DNA of 64,000 bases. It comes from Streptomyces sp. A012304. GTDB taxonomy: Bacteria; Actinomycetota; Actinomycetes; Streptomycetales; Streptomycetaceae. Below are positions 18,594 through 29,158 of this stretch, one piece after another (position 1 is the first letter of the stretch; every line of letters begins with the position of its first letter). The notes beneath the pieces were generated by a model that was not told where the DNA came from, did not search any database, and was given only the letters and a program-made list of their open reading frames with translations. The stretch covers positions 3,474 through 67,473 of the forward strand of contig NZ_BQUN01000128.1 in NCBI RefSeq assembly GCF_026008495.1. Direction: 5' to 3'. Position numbers and translations under genes: made by a program.

Positions 18594-19411
18594 CAGCGCA
18601 CGGAGCGAGCCGCGAGGCTGCCGGCGCCGCACGCGAGCGTCTTGACGCGCTGACGGACTCCACGTCCGTGGACGCGGCGCAGCTCGCCGCCGAGCTGGCG
18701 GCCGTCACCGCGCTGCTCGACCGCGAGGTGTCGCTGCGTCGGGTCCTCACCGACCCGGCGCAGGCCGGTGAGGCCAAGGCCGAGCTGGCCCAGCGTCTGC
18801 TCGGCAGCCAGATCAGCGGCACGACCGCCGACCTGGTGGCCGGTCTGGTGCGCTCCCGCTGGTCGCAGTCGCGCGACCTGGTGGACGCGCTGGAGGAGCT
18901 GGCGAACACCGCTGACCTCACCGCCGCGCAGCAGGCCGGCACGCTCGACGACGTCGAGGACGAGCTGTTCCGCTTCGGCCGGATCATCTCCTCGAACACC
19001 GAGCTGCGCGCCGCGCTGACCGACCGGAAGGCCACCGCCTCGGCCAAGAGTGAGCTGCTGCGCAGCCTGCTCGGTGGCCGCGCCGACGCGGCCACCGGAC
19101 GTCTGGTGACGCGCCTCGTGACCGCGCCGCGGGGACGTAGCCTGGAGACGGGACTCGAGTCCCTGTCCAAGCTCGCCGCCGAGCGCCGGGACCGTGTCGT
19201 GGCCGTGGTCACGTCCGCGGTGCCGCTGAGCGACGGACAGAAGCAGCGCCTGGGCGCCGCCCTGGCGAAGCTCTACGGCCGTCAGATGCACCTCAACCTC
19301 GACGTGGACCCCGAGGTCCTCGGCGGGATCCGGGTGCAGGTCGGTGACGAGGTGATCAACGGCTCCCTCGCGGACCGCATCGAGGACGCCGCCCGCCGCA
19401 TGGCGAGCTAG
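18590..19411 (+). CDS. atpH: ATP synthase subunit delta (F1)
   Basis: Connects the peripheral stalk to the top of F1. 273 residues, longer than the 177 of E. coli; the actinobacterial form carries an N-terminal extension, and the conserved OSCP signature is near the C-terminus (VDPEVLGGIRVQVGDEVINGS). It starts inside the atpF stop (ATGA). The 127-base gap that follows contains alternative hairpins. Confidence 0.93.
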   Translation: MTAHGASREAAGAARERLDALTDSTSVDAAQLAAELAAVTALLDREVSLRRVLTDPAQAGEAKAELAQRLLGSQISGTTADLVAGLVRSRWSQSRDLVDALEELANTADLTAAQQAGTLDDVEDELFRFGRIISSNTELRAALTDRKATASAKSELLRSLLGGRADAATGRLVTRLVTAPRGRSLETGLESLSKLAAERRDRVVAVVTSAVPLSDGQKQRLGAALAKLYGRQMHLNLDVDPEVLGGIRVQVGDEVINGSLADRIEDAARRMAS

Positions 19412-19468
19412 CAGCAACTCAACACGTAGTAGTACCTACGGCCCTGGTTGGGCCGTGCAGAGGATGCA

Positions 19469-19508
19469 AAGTTTCTGGGGGGAGCCCCCAGATCCCCCAA
19501 AGAAACTT
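19469..19508 (+). promoter_or_regulatory. Mutually exclusive hairpins between atpH and atpA
   Basis: Two RNA folds compete. The small one is TCTGGGGG-gag-CCCCCAGA (19474-19492, 8 bp, 3-base loop). The large one pairs AAGTTTCT (19469-19476) with AGAAACTT (19501-19508), continues after one mismatch as GGGGG with CCCCC, and encloses the right arm of the small one. It lies 30 bases upstream of the atpA start. Confidence 0.65.
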
Positions 19509-19538
19509 CGGGCCCAACAAGGAGAGCAGGGAACCCAG

Positions 19539-21128
19539 ATGGCGGAGCTCACGATCCGGCCGGAGGAGATCCGGGACGCACTGGAGACCTTCGTCCAGTC
19601 GTACAAGCCGGACGCGGCCTCGCGCGAGGAGGTCGGTACGGTCACCCTTGCCGGCGACGGCATCGCGAAGGTCGAGGGTCTGCCCTCGGCCATGGCCAAC
19701 GAACTGCTGAAGTTCGAGGACGGCACCCTCGGCCTCGCGCTCAACCTGGAAGAGCGCGAGATCGGCGCCATCGTCCTCGGTGAGTTCAGCGGCATCGAGG
19801 AGGGTCAGCCGGTCACCCGTACCGGTGAGGTCCTCTCCGTCGCGGTGGGCGAGGGCTACCTCGGCCGCGTCGTCGACCCGCTCGGCAACCCGATCGACGG
19901 CCTCGGCGAGATCGAGACGTCCGGCCGCCGCGCCCTCGAGCTGCAGGCCCCCACGGTCATGCAGCGCAAGTCGGTGCACGAGCCGATGGAGACCGGCTAC
20001 AAGGCCGTCGACGCGATGACCCCGATCGGCCGTGGTCAGCGTCAGCTGATCATCGGTGACCGCCAGACCGGCAAGACCGCCCTGGCCGTCGACACGATCA
20101 TCAACCAGCGCGACAACTGGCGCTCGGGCGACCCGAAGAAGCAGGTCCGCTGCATCTACGTCGCCATCGGCCAGAAGGGCTCGACCATCGCGTCGGTCCG
20201 CCGCGCGCTGGAGGAGAACGGCGCGCTGGAGTACACGACCATCGTCGCCGCCCCGGCGTCCGACCCGGCCGGCTTCAAGTACCTCGCCCCGTACACCGGT
20301 TCGGCCATCGGCCAGCAGTGGATGTACGAGGGCAAGCACGTCCTGATCATCTTCGACGACCTGTCGAAGCAGGCCGACGCCTACCGCGCCGTGTCGCTGC
20401 TGCTGCGCCGCCCGCCGGGCCGCGAGGCCTACCCGGGCGACGTCTTCTACCTGCACTCCCGTCTGCTGGAGCGCTGCGCGAAGCTCTCCGACGACATGGG
20501 CGCCGGCTCGATGACCGGTCTGCCGATCGTCGAGACCAAGGCCAACGACGTCTCGGCGTTCATCCCGACCAACGTCATCTCCATCACCGACGGCCAGTGC
20601 TTCCTGGAGTCGGACCTGTTCAACGCCGGTCAGCGTCCCGCGCTGAACGTCGGTATCTCCGTCTCCCGAGTCGGTGGTTCCGCGCAGCACAAGGCGATGC
20701 GCCAGGTCTCCGGCCGTCTCCGCGTCGACCTCGCCCAGTTCCGTGAGCTGGAGGCCTTCGCCGCCTTCGGTTCCGACCTGGACGCCGCGTCGAAGGCGCA
20801 GCTGGAGCGCGGTCAGCGCATGGTCGAGCTGCTGAAGCAGGCCCAGTACCAGCCGATGGCCACCGAGGACCAGGTCGTCTCCATCTGGGCCGGCACCAAC
20901 GGCAAGATGGACGAGGTCCCGGTCGTCGACATCCGCCGCTTCGAGAAGGAGCTCCTGGAGTACCTGCACCGCAAGGAGCAGGGCCTCATGACCTCCATCA
21001 AGGAGGGCGCCAAGATGTCGGACGACACCATCCAGGCGATCGACGACGCCGTCGCGGAGTTCAAGAAGCAGTTCGAGACCTCGGACGGCAAGCTGCTTGG
21101 CGAAGACGCTCCGTCCACCGCCAAGTGA
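19539..21128 (+). CDS. atpA: ATP synthase subunit alpha (F1)
   Basis: Regulatory nucleotide-binding subunit of the F1 hexamer, 529 residues. Walker A is GDRQTGKTA (about residue 170), and the signature PALNVGISVSRVGGSAQ is present. ATG at 19539 gives the typical N-terminus MAELTIRPEEI; AAGGAGAG and AGGGA lie upstream. The extension to 19455 is not family-like and would overlap the hairpins. Confidence 0.97.
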   Translation: MAELTIRPEEIRDALETFVQSYKPDAASREEVGTVTLAGDGIAKVEGLPSAMANELLKFEDGTLGLALNLEEREIGAIVLGEFSGIEEGQPVTRTGEVLSVAVGEGYLGRVVDPLGNPIDGLGEIETSGRRALELQAPTVMQRKSVHEPMETGYKAVDAMTPIGRGQRQLIIGDRQTGKTALAVDTIINQRDNWRSGDPKKQVRCIYVAIGQKGSTIASVRRALEENGALEYTTIVAAPASDPAGFKYLAPYTGSAIGQQWMYEGKHVLIIFDDLSKQADAYRAVSLLLRRPPGREAYPGDVFYLHSRLLERCAKLSDDMGAGSMTGLPIVETKANDVSAFIPTNVISITDGQCFLESDLFNAGQRPALNVGISVSRVGGSAQHKAMRQVSGRLRVDLAQFRELEAFAAFGSDLDAASKAQLERGQRMVELLKQAQYQPMATEDQVVSIWAGTNGKMDEVPVVDIRRFEKELLEYLHRKEQGLMTSIKEGAKMSDDTIQAIDDAVAEFKKQFETSDGKLLGEDAPSTAK

Positions 21129-21149
21129 CGTAAGGAAGGGACCTGACTC

Positions 21150-22067
21150 ATGGGAGCTCAGCTCCGGGTCTACAAGCGTCGCATCCGAACCGTCACCGCG
21201 ACCAAGAAGATCACGAAGGCGATGGAAATGATCGCCGCCTCGCGCGTCGTCAAGGCGCAGCGCAAGGTGGCGGCCTCCACGCCGTACGCGCAGGAACTGA
21301 CCCGCGCGGTCACGGCGGTCGGTACCGGGTCGAACACCAAGCACCCGCTGACCACGCAGGCCGAGCAGGTCACGCGGTCCGCGGTGCTGCTCCTGACCAG
21401 CGACCGTGGTCTCGCCGGTGCCTTCAACTCCAACGCCATCAAGGCCGCGGAGCAGCTCACCGAGCGGCTGGAGCGCGAGGGCAAGCAGGTCGACACGTAC
21501 ATCGTCGGCCGGCGCGGTGTCGCCCACTACAACTTCCGTGAGCGCAAGGTCGCGGAGTCGTGGACCGGCTTCACCGACGAGCCGTCGTACGCGGACGCCA
21601 AGAAGGTCGCGGCCCCGCTGATCGAGGCCATCGAGAAGGACACGGCCGACGGCGGCGTGGACGAGATCCACATCGTCTTCACCGAGTTCGTCTCGATGAT
21701 GACGCAGACGGCGCTCGACGACCGCCTGCTGCCGCTCAGCCTCGACGAGGTGGCGAAGGAAGCGGCGCCGAAGGGCGAGATCCTTCCGCTGTACGACTTC
21801 GAGCCGTCGGCGGAGGACGTCCTCGACGCCCTGCTGCCCCGCTATGTGGAGAGCCGCGTCTACAACGCGCTCCTCCAGTCGGCCGCCTCCAAGCACGCCG
21901 CCACGCGGCGCGCGATGAAGTCGGCCACCGACAACGCCGGAGAGCTCATCGAGACGCTGTCCCGGCTTGCCAACGCGGCCCGCCAGGCCGAAATCACCCA
22001 GGAAATCAGCGAGATCGTCGGTGGCGCGAGCGCCCTGGCCGACGCGACCGCGGGGAGTGACCGCTAA
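21150..22067 (+). CDS. atpG: ATP synthase subunit gamma (F1)
   Basis: Central rotor shaft of F1. 305 residues with conserved N-terminal MGAQLRVYKRRIRTVTATKKITKAMEMIA and a C-terminal coiled coil (ATRRAMKSATDNAGELI). ATG 21 bases after atpA with AAGGAAGG. Its TAA stop overlaps the atpD start (TAATG). Confidence 0.96.
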   Translation: MGAQLRVYKRRIRTVTATKKITKAMEMIAASRVVKAQRKVAASTPYAQELTRAVTAVGTGSNTKHPLTTQAEQVTRSAVLLLTSDRGLAGAFNSNAIKAAEQLTERLEREGKQVDTYIVGRRGVAHYNFRERKVAESWTGFTDEPSYADAKKVAAPLIEAIEKDTADGGVDEIHIVFTEFVSMMTQTALDDRLLPLSLDEVAKEAAPKGEILPLYDFEPSAEDVLDALLPRYVESRVYNALLQSAASKHAATRRAMKSATDNAGELIETLSRLANAARQAEITQEISEIVGGASALADATAGSDR

Positions 22068-23503
22068 TGACCACCACTGTTGAGACCGCGACGGCTACGG
22101 GCCGCGTCGCCCGGGTCATCGGCCCGGTCGTCGACGTGGAGTTCCCCGTCGACGCGATGCCGGAGATCTACAACGCCCTCCACGTCGAGGTCGCCGACCC
22201 GGCGAACGCGGGCGAGAAGAAGATCCTGACCCTGGAGGTCGCCCAGCACCTGGGTGACGGCCTGGTCCGCACCATCTCCATGCAGCCCACCGACGGTCTG
22301 GTCCGCCAGGCCGCGGTCACCGACACGGGCACGGGCATCACCGTCCCGGTCGGCGACTTCACCAAGGGCAAGGTGTTCAACACCCTCGGTGAGGTGCTGA
22401 ACGTCGACGAGCAGTACGAGGGCGAGCGCTGGTCCATCCACCGCAAGGCCCCGAACTTCGACGAGCTCGAGTCGAAGACCGAGATGTTCGAGACCGGCGT
22501 CAAGGTCATCGACCTGCTGACCCCGTACGTCAAGGGCGGCAAGATCGGTCTGTTCGGTGGTGCCGGCGTCGGCAAGACGGTGCTCATCCAGGAGATGATC
22601 TACCGCGTCGCCAACAACCACGACGGTGTCTCCGTGTTCGCCGGTGTCGGTGAGCGCACCCGTGAGGGCAACGACCTCATCGAGGAGATGTCGGACTCGG
22701 GCGTCATCGACAAGACCGCCCTGGTCTTCGGTCAGATGGACGAGCCCCCGGGCACCCGTCTGCGCGTCGCGCTGGCCGGCCTGACCATGGCCGAGTACTT
22801 CCGTGACGTCCAGAAGCAGGACGTGCTGTTCTTCATCGACAACATCTTCCGCTTCACCCAGGCGGGCTCCGAGGTGTCGACCCTGCTCGGCCGTATGCCC
22901 TCCGCGGTGGGTTACCAGCCGAACCTGGCCGACGAGATGGGTCTCCTCCAGGAGCGCATCACCTCGACCCGTGGTCACTCGATCACCTCGATGCAGGCGA
23001 TCTACGTCCCCGCGGACGACCTGACCGACCCGGCCCCGGCCACCACCTTCGCCCACCTCGACGCGACGACGGTTCTCTCCCGTCCGATCTCCGAGAAGGG
23101 CATCTACCCGGCCGTGGACCCGCTGGACTCCACGTCCCGCATCCTGGACCCGCGCTACATCGCGCAGGACCACTACGACGCCGCCATGCGCGTCAAGACG
23201 ATCCTGCAGAAGTACAAGGACCTCCAGGACATCATCGCGATCCTCGGTATCGACGAGCTGGGCGAGGAGGACAAGCTCGTCGTCCACCGTGCCCGTCGCG
23301 TGGAGCGCTTCCTGTCCCAGAACACCCACGTCGCCAAGCAGTTCACCGGCGTCGACGGGTCGGACGTCCCGCTGGACGAGTCGATCGCGGCCTTCAACGC
23401 GATCTGCGACGGCGAGTACGACCACTTCCCGGAGCAGGCGTTCTTCATGTGCGGTGGTCTCGAGGACCTGAAGAAGAACGCGAAGGAGCTCGGCGTCTCC
23501 TGA
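22067..23503 (+). CDS. atpD: ATP synthase subunit beta (F1)
   Basis: Catalytic subunit, 478 residues. Walker A is GGAGVGKTV (about residue 163), the catalytic Glu lies in GVGERTREGNDL, and the DELSEED-type loop appears as DELGEEDKL (about 390). ATG overlaps the atpG stop by one base, indicating coupled translation. Confidence 0.98.
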   Translation: MTTTVETATATGRVARVIGPVVDVEFPVDAMPEIYNALHVEVADPANAGEKKILTLEVAQHLGDGLVRTISMQPTDGLVRQAAVTDTGTGITVPVGDFTKGKVFNTLGEVLNVDEQYEGERWSIHRKAPNFDELESKTEMFETGVKVIDLLTPYVKGGKIGLFGGAGVGKTVLIQEMIYRVANNHDGVSVFAGVGERTREGNDLIEEMSDSGVIDKTALVFGQMDEPPGTRLRVALAGLTMAEYFRDVQKQDVLFFIDNIFRFTQAGSEVSTLLGRMPSAVGYQPNLADEMGLLQERITSTRGHSITSMQAIYVPADDLTDPAPATTFAHLDATTVLSRPISEKGIYPAVDPLDSTSRILDPRYIAQDHYDAAMRVKTILQKYKDLQDIIAILGIDELGEEDKLVVHRARRVERFLSQNTHVAKQFTGVDGSDVPLDESIAAFNAICDGEYDHFPEQAFFMCGGLEDLKKNAKELGVS

Positions 23504-23534
23504 CGCGGTTGCTCGTGAGCCTTGTGCTCTTGGT

Positions 23535-23562
23535 GAGGGGGCGGGGTTCGTCCCGCCCCCTC
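23535..23562 (+). terminator. GC hairpin between atpD and atpC
   Basis: GAGGGGGCGGG-gttcgt-CCCGCCCCCTC: 11 perfect pairs with a 6-base loop and no T-tract, in the gap between atpD and atpC. It may act as a partial terminator or as an mRNA 3'-end stabiliser that lowers epsilon expression relative to beta. Confidence 0.55.
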
Positions 23563-23629
23563 TCTCACGCCTACTAGACTTGTAACCAACACCCGGCATA
23601 CCCGCCGGGTGGTGACCCGAGGAGCCACC

Positions 23630-24004
23630 TTGGCTGCTGAGCTGCACGTCGCGCTGGTCGCGGCCGACCGAGAGGTCTGGTCCGGCGAGGCCACCCTGGT
23701 CGTCGCGCGCACCACGTCCGGCGACATCGGCGTCATGCCCGGTCACCAGCCGCTGCTCGGTGTGCTGGAGTCGGGCCCGGTGACCATCCGTACGAGTGAC
23801 GGTGGGACGGTCGTCGCCGCGGTGCACGGCGGTTTCATCTCGTTCGCGGACAACAAGCTGTCGTTGCTCGCCGAGGTCGCCGAGCTGTCGGACGAGATCG
23901 ACGTCCAGCGCGCGGAGCGCGAGCTGGAGCGCGCGAAGGCGGAGGGCGACGCCACCGCCGAGCGCCGTGCGGACGTACGACTGCGTGCGGCGGCGGCGAG
24001 CTGA
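23630..24004 (+). CDS. atpC: ATP synthase subunit epsilon (F1)
   Basis: Inhibitory and coupling subunit, 124 residues: N-terminal beta-sandwich (ELHVALVAADREVWSGEA, GVMPGHQPLLG) and a short C-terminal helical part (RAERELERAKAEGD). The start is TTG at 23630, five bases after GAGGAG; the longer frame to 23609 has no family support. It is the last gene of the operon, followed by a strong terminator. Confidence 0.95.
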   Translation: MAAELHVALVAADREVWSGEATLVVARTTSGDIGVMPGHQPLLGVLESGPVTIRTSDGGTVVAAVHGGFISFADNKLSLLAEVAELSDEIDVQRAERELERAKAEGDATAERRADVRLRAAAAS

Positions 24005-24030
24005 CCCAGCTCGCCGTGTGATGACGTCAC

Positions 24031-24076
24031 TCAGCCGCGGCCGGCACCGGAGCGATCCGGAGCCGGCCGCGGCTGA
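24031..24076 (+). terminator. Terminator of the ATP synthase operon
   Basis: TCAGCCGCGGCCGGC pairs with GCCGGCCGCGGCTGA (15 bp), with an inner CCGGA...TCCGG stem. There is no T-tract, as is common in Streptomyces. Confidence 0.8.
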
Positions 24077-24148
24077 GGCAGATTTGGATGTTTTTTCCGT
24101 TCCGTTACCTGAATTGAAGGTACCTAGGAGACGAGGAGGTCGGTGTCG

Positions 24149-24595
24149 ATGGTCCTCGCTCTGACTGTGTGCGGAATCGTCGTGGCCCTGGTGGTGCTGG
24201 GGCTGTTCGTGTTCGGGCTGCGCCGGAGACTCATCCAGCGCTCCGGCGGTACCTTCGACTGTTCCCTGCGCTGGGACGTCCCGGATAAACCGGACACCTC
24301 CGGCAAGGGCTGGAGCTATGGCGTCGCCCGCTACAACGGCGACCGCATCGAGTGGTACCGCGTCTTCTCCTACGCCTACCGCCCGCGCCGCATCCTGGAG
24401 CGCGCCTCGATCGAGGTGGCCGGGCGTCGCCTGCCCGAGGGCGAGGAGGAGCTGGCGCTGCTCTCCGACGCGGTGATCCTGGCCTGTCTGCACCGGGGTA
24501 CGCGGGTGGAACTCGCCATGAGCGAGGACGCGCTGACCGGATTCCTCGCGTGGCTGGAAGCAGCCCCGCCCGGTCAGCGCGTCAATGTCGCCTGA
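24149..24595 (+). CDS. DUF2550 membrane-anchored protein
   Basis: 148 residues: one N-terminal membrane helix (LALTVCGIVVALVVLGLFVFGLRRR) and a cytoplasmic or surface domain with FDCSLRWD, GWSYGVARYNGDRIEWYRVFSY typical of DUF2550. It is conserved next to the ATP synthase operon in actinomycetes; its function is unknown. ATG at 24149 sits 9 bases after GAGGAGG; a GTG two codons earlier (24143) is too close to that site but possible. Confidence 0.8.
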   Translation: MVLALTVCGIVVALVVLGLFVFGLRRRLIQRSGGTFDCSLRWDVPDKPDTSGKGWSYGVARYNGDRIEWYRVFSYAYRPRRILERASIEVAGRRLPEGEEELALLSDAVILACLHRGTRVELAMSEDALTGFLAWLEAAPPGQRVNVA

Positions 24596-24609
24596 GCCTT
24601 CGAAAAGGG

Positions 24610-26433
<1,824 letters not shown>

Positions 26434-26490
26434 GCTGCGCCTCCTCGGGGGTTGGGGGCGTAACTGAGCCTTCACGCCCACGGTGCCGCG

Positions 26491-26532
26491 AGAATAGAAA
26501 GGTCTGGACCATGGGTCAATAGGTCTGGACCA
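26491..26532 (-). promoter_or_regulatory. Chitinase promoter with two 12-bp direct repeats
   Basis: On the minus strand TTGACC (26519-26514), 17 bases, TATTCT (26496-26491) form a good -35/-10 pair. TGGTCCAGACCT occurs twice (plus coordinates 26500-26511 and 26521-26532), 21 bp apart, one copy in the spacer and one just upstream of -35. This is the arrangement known from Streptomyces chitinase promoters, and the repeats resemble DasR sites, so induction by chitin oligomers and repression through DasR are likely. Confidence 0.85.
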
Positions 26533-26549
26533 CTCGCCCGGAAGCGGAG

Positions 26550-27191
26550 CTAGATCCCCAACTCCTGCGCCAGCACGGCCGCTTGCACCCGGCTGCGCAG
26601 CTCCAGCTTGGCCAGCACCCTGCTGACGTGCGTCTTCACCGTCGCCTCCGCCATGTCCAGGCGCTCCGCGATCCCCGCGTTGGACAGTCCCTCACCCAGG
26701 CAGGACAGCACCTCGCGCTCCCGCCGGGTCAGCGTCTCCAGGACCGCCGGGTCGGCCTTCGGCCCCCGCGCCGGACGGGCCGCGAACTCGGCGATGAGCC
26801 GCCGGGTCACGGCCGGCGCGACGACGCCCTCGCCCCGCGCGACCGTGCGGACCGCCTCGATGAGGTCCTTCGCCTCGGTGTTCTTCAGCAGGAACCCCGC
26901 CGCCCCGGCCCGCAACGCCCCGAACACATACGCGTCGAGGTCGAAGGTGGTCAGGACGAGAACGTCCGCGAGCCCTTCCTCGACCACCTGACGGGTCGCC
27001 GACACCCCGTCCAGGCGTGGCATCTGAATGTCCATCAGCACCAGGTCCGGCCGCCGCTCCCGGGCCAGCGCCACCGCCTGCTCCCCGTCCGCCGCCTCCG
27101 CGACCACCTCGATGTCGGGCGCGCTGCGCAGGATCAGCACCAGCCCCGCGCGGACGGCGGACTGGTCCTCGGCGACCAGGACGCGGATCAT
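26550..27191 (-). CDS. NarL/LuxR-type response regulator
   Basis: 213 residues: receiver domain with the phosphoacceptor D54 (LVLMDIQMP), the conserved Thr in VLTTFD and Lys in FLLKN, then a LuxR HTH domain (LTRREREVLSCLGEGLSNAGIAERL). It partners the sensor kinase encoded upstream, whose stop overlaps this start (ATGA). It ends 17 bases from the upstream chitinase repeat; a link of this pair to chitin use is only positional. Chitinase two-component systems in streptomycetes (e.g. chiS/chiR) are usually NarL-type as well. Confidence 0.92.
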   Translation of the reverse strand: MIRVLVAEDQSAVRAGLVLILRSAPDIEVVAEAADGEQAVALARERRPDLVLMDIQMPRLDGVSATRQVVEEGLADVLVLTTFDLDAYVFGALRAGAAGFLLKNTEAKDLIEAVRTVARGEGVVAPAVTRRLIAEFAARPARGPKADPAVLETLTRREREVLSCLGEGLSNAGIAERLDMAEATVKTHVSRVLAKLELRSRVQAAVLAQELGI

Positions 27192-28360
27192 GCAAAGTCT
27201 CCTTCACTGACGGGGAGTGCGGCGCGTACGGCCCACATGGCGCCCTCCGGTCCGGCCGTGAACGTGCCCCCCAACAGGGCGGCCCGCTCCCGCATCCCGA
27301 CCAGTCCGGCCCCCGAACCGGGCGCGCGCGGGCCGTCCCGGTGACCGTACGGGCTGGTCACCCGCACGTCGAGCACCCCGTCCCGGTGGGCCAGCTCGAC
27401 GGTGACCCGGCCGGGGCAGGCGTGCTTGAGGGCGTTGGTCAGGGACTCCTGCACGATCCGGTAGGCGGCGAGCTCCACCGGGGCGGGCACCGAGAGGGGC
27501 GGGGCGTCCAGGGTGACGTCGAGCCCGTTGACGCGGGCCCCCGCCACCAGCGCCCCGATGCCGTCGAGCGTCGGGGCGGCGGCCGGCTCCGAGTCGTCGC
27601 CGGAGTCCCGCAGGATCTGGATGAGCCGCCGCATCTCCGCGAGTCCCTCCACGCTGTTCTCCCGGATCACCACCAGCGCCTCCTTGGACGTGCCCGGATC
27701 GTCGATGGACAGCGCGGCCGTGGAGTGGATCGCGATCGCCGACAGATGGTTGGCGACCATGTCGTGCAACTCCCGCGCCATCCTCGCCCGCTCGGCGGTC
27801 ACCGCCTGGACGCGGTCCATCTCGGCGAGCAGCGCGGTCTGTTCGGCGCGCAGCCGGGCGGCCTCGGCGGCGTCCCGGTGGTTGCGGACGATCAGCCCCG
27901 TGGACGCGGGCGCGAACGTCACCACGCCCACCGCCACCCCGATCAGCAGCGCCTCGGGCACCCGCCACACCGCGAACGGCACGATCGTGGAGACGAGCGT
28001 CAGCAGTCCCGTGGTCACCGGGATGCGACGGGCCGAGGGGAGCGGGCCGTACAGGACGGCCGCGTACATCAGGTCGGTGTACATCAGGAGCGTGGCCACA
28101 TCGCCCTGGGTGACGGTGTCCATGGTCAGCGCGGCCGTGCCGGCCAGCAGGGCCAGCCGCGGGGCGGACCGGCGCAGCAGCTCGCAGCCGGCCATCACCA
28201 GCAGTGGCGGCAGAACCGCCCAGCGGCCCTCGAAGAGCACGATCGGCTCGCCGCGCGGGCGGGTTGCCAGACCTGTGCCCCACAGGACCAGCCCGCCGAG
28301 CAGCCCGGCGACGGCGGCGTACACGTCGAAGCGGTGCGGACGGGGGAGCGGTACGGCCAT
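27188..28360 (-). CDS. Membrane sensor histidine kinase (HisKA_3 type)
   Basis: 390 residues: about five to six N-terminal membrane segments (about 12-165), a short coiled linker, the HisKA_3 motif MARELHDMVANHLS with the phosphorylated His, and a HATPase_c domain with VQESLTNALKHA and GAGLVGMRERA. ATG at 28360 opens MAVPLPRPHRFD; longer in-frame ORF parts upstream are Arg-rich and not gene-like. The stop overlaps the start of the regulator gene. The signal is unknown. Confidence 0.9.
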   Translation of the reverse strand: MAVPLPRPHRFDVYAAVAGLLGGLVLWGTGLATRPRGEPIVLFEGRWAVLPPLLVMAGCELLRRSAPRLALLAGTAALTMDTVTQGDVATLLMYTDLMYAAVLYGPLPSARRIPVTTGLLTLVSTIVPFAVWRVPEALLIGVAVGVVTFAPASTGLIVRNHRDAAEAARLRAEQTALLAEMDRVQAVTAERARMARELHDMVANHLSAIAIHSTAALSIDDPGTSKEALVVIRENSVEGLAEMRRLIQILRDSGDDSEPAAAPTLDGIGALVAGARVNGLDVTLDAPPLSVPAPVELAAYRIVQESLTNALKHACPGRVTVELAHRDGVLDVRVTSPYGHRDGPRAPGSGAGLVGMRERAALLGGTFTAGPEGAMWAVRAALPVSEGDFA

Positions 28361-28512
28361 GGCCCCATCCAACACGGCCCGCGCCGCACCCGCCTGATGC
28401 CGCGGGAGGGTCCCGGACTGCATCTTTCGATGTACCGGAGGTTCGTCACCGGCGACGACGATTCCGGGCGCCCGGCACCGGAGGCTGAAAGGGTGAGCGA
28501 GAGGAGCGAACC

Positions 28513-29097
28513 GTGATCGTCTGGTTGATCGCCGCCTGTGAGATCGGCTTCTGGGTCCTGCTGGCACTGGGCCTGGCCGTCCGGTACCTGCTGAAGTGGC
28601 GCCGTACGAGCGTGGTCCTGCTGTTGTGCGAGCCGGTGCTGGAGCTGGTGCTGTTCGTCGCGACGGCCGTCGACCTGAGGAACGGCGCCGAGCCCGGCTG
28701 GGAGCACGGCCTGGCGGCCCTGTACATCGGCTACACCGTCGCCTTCGGCCACTACACCATCCGCTGGCTCGACGGCCACGCCGCGCACCGTCTCGGCGGT
28801 GCCCCGCCCCCGCCCAAGCCACCCCGCTACGGCCGCGCCCGCGCCCGCCACGAGGCGAAGCTGTGGCTGCGGGCCGTGTACGGCGCGGCCGTCGCCCTGG
28901 CCCTGCTCCAGCTCGCCGTCTGGTACGTCGGCGACTCCGGCGACGTCAGCTCGCTGCGCTCGTTCCAGTGGGTGGCCCTGCGCACGGTCGGCATCTACGG
29001 CCTGATCGCCCTGTCGTACACGATCTGGCCCCGCAAGGCCCCCGAGACCGCCGAGCAGCCGGCCGCCGAGGCGGGGAAAGAGGCAGCCCGGCGCTGA
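28513..29097 (+). CDS. Integral membrane protein
   Basis: 194 residues with four predicted membrane segments (about 3-22, 32-52, 63-82, 117-140, a fifth short one near 155-172), a Pro-rich cytoplasmic loop (about 96-106) and a charged C-terminus. GTG at 28513 after GAGGAG. I recognise no functional domain; the position corresponds to the conserved membrane protein next to the cobalamin adenosyltransferase in S. coelicolor. Divergent from the histidine kinase and convergent with the next gene. Confidence 0.78.
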   Translation: MIVWLIAACEIGFWVLLALGLAVRYLLKWRRTSVVLLLCEPVLELVLFVATAVDLRNGAEPGWEHGLAALYIGYTVAFGHYTIRWLDGHAAHRLGGAPPPPKPPRYGRARARHEAKLWLRAVYGAAVALALLQLAVWYVGDSGDVSSLRSFQWVALRTVGIYGLIALSYTIWPRKAPETAEQPAAEAGKEAARR

Positions 29098-29102
29098 GCC
29101 CG

Positions 29103-29142
29103 GCCGCGACGGGCGGGTGGACGGACGACGGCCCGTCGCGGC
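29103..29142. terminator. Bidirectional terminator, convergent genes
   Basis: GCCGCGACGGGC and GCCCGTCGCGGC form a perfect 12-bp stem. A second hairpin GGGGAGCGC-tca-GCGCTCCCC (29150-29170) overlaps the 3' end of the minus-strand gene that follows. Confidence 0.75.
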
Positions 29143-29158
29143 ACCCACCGGGGAGCGC

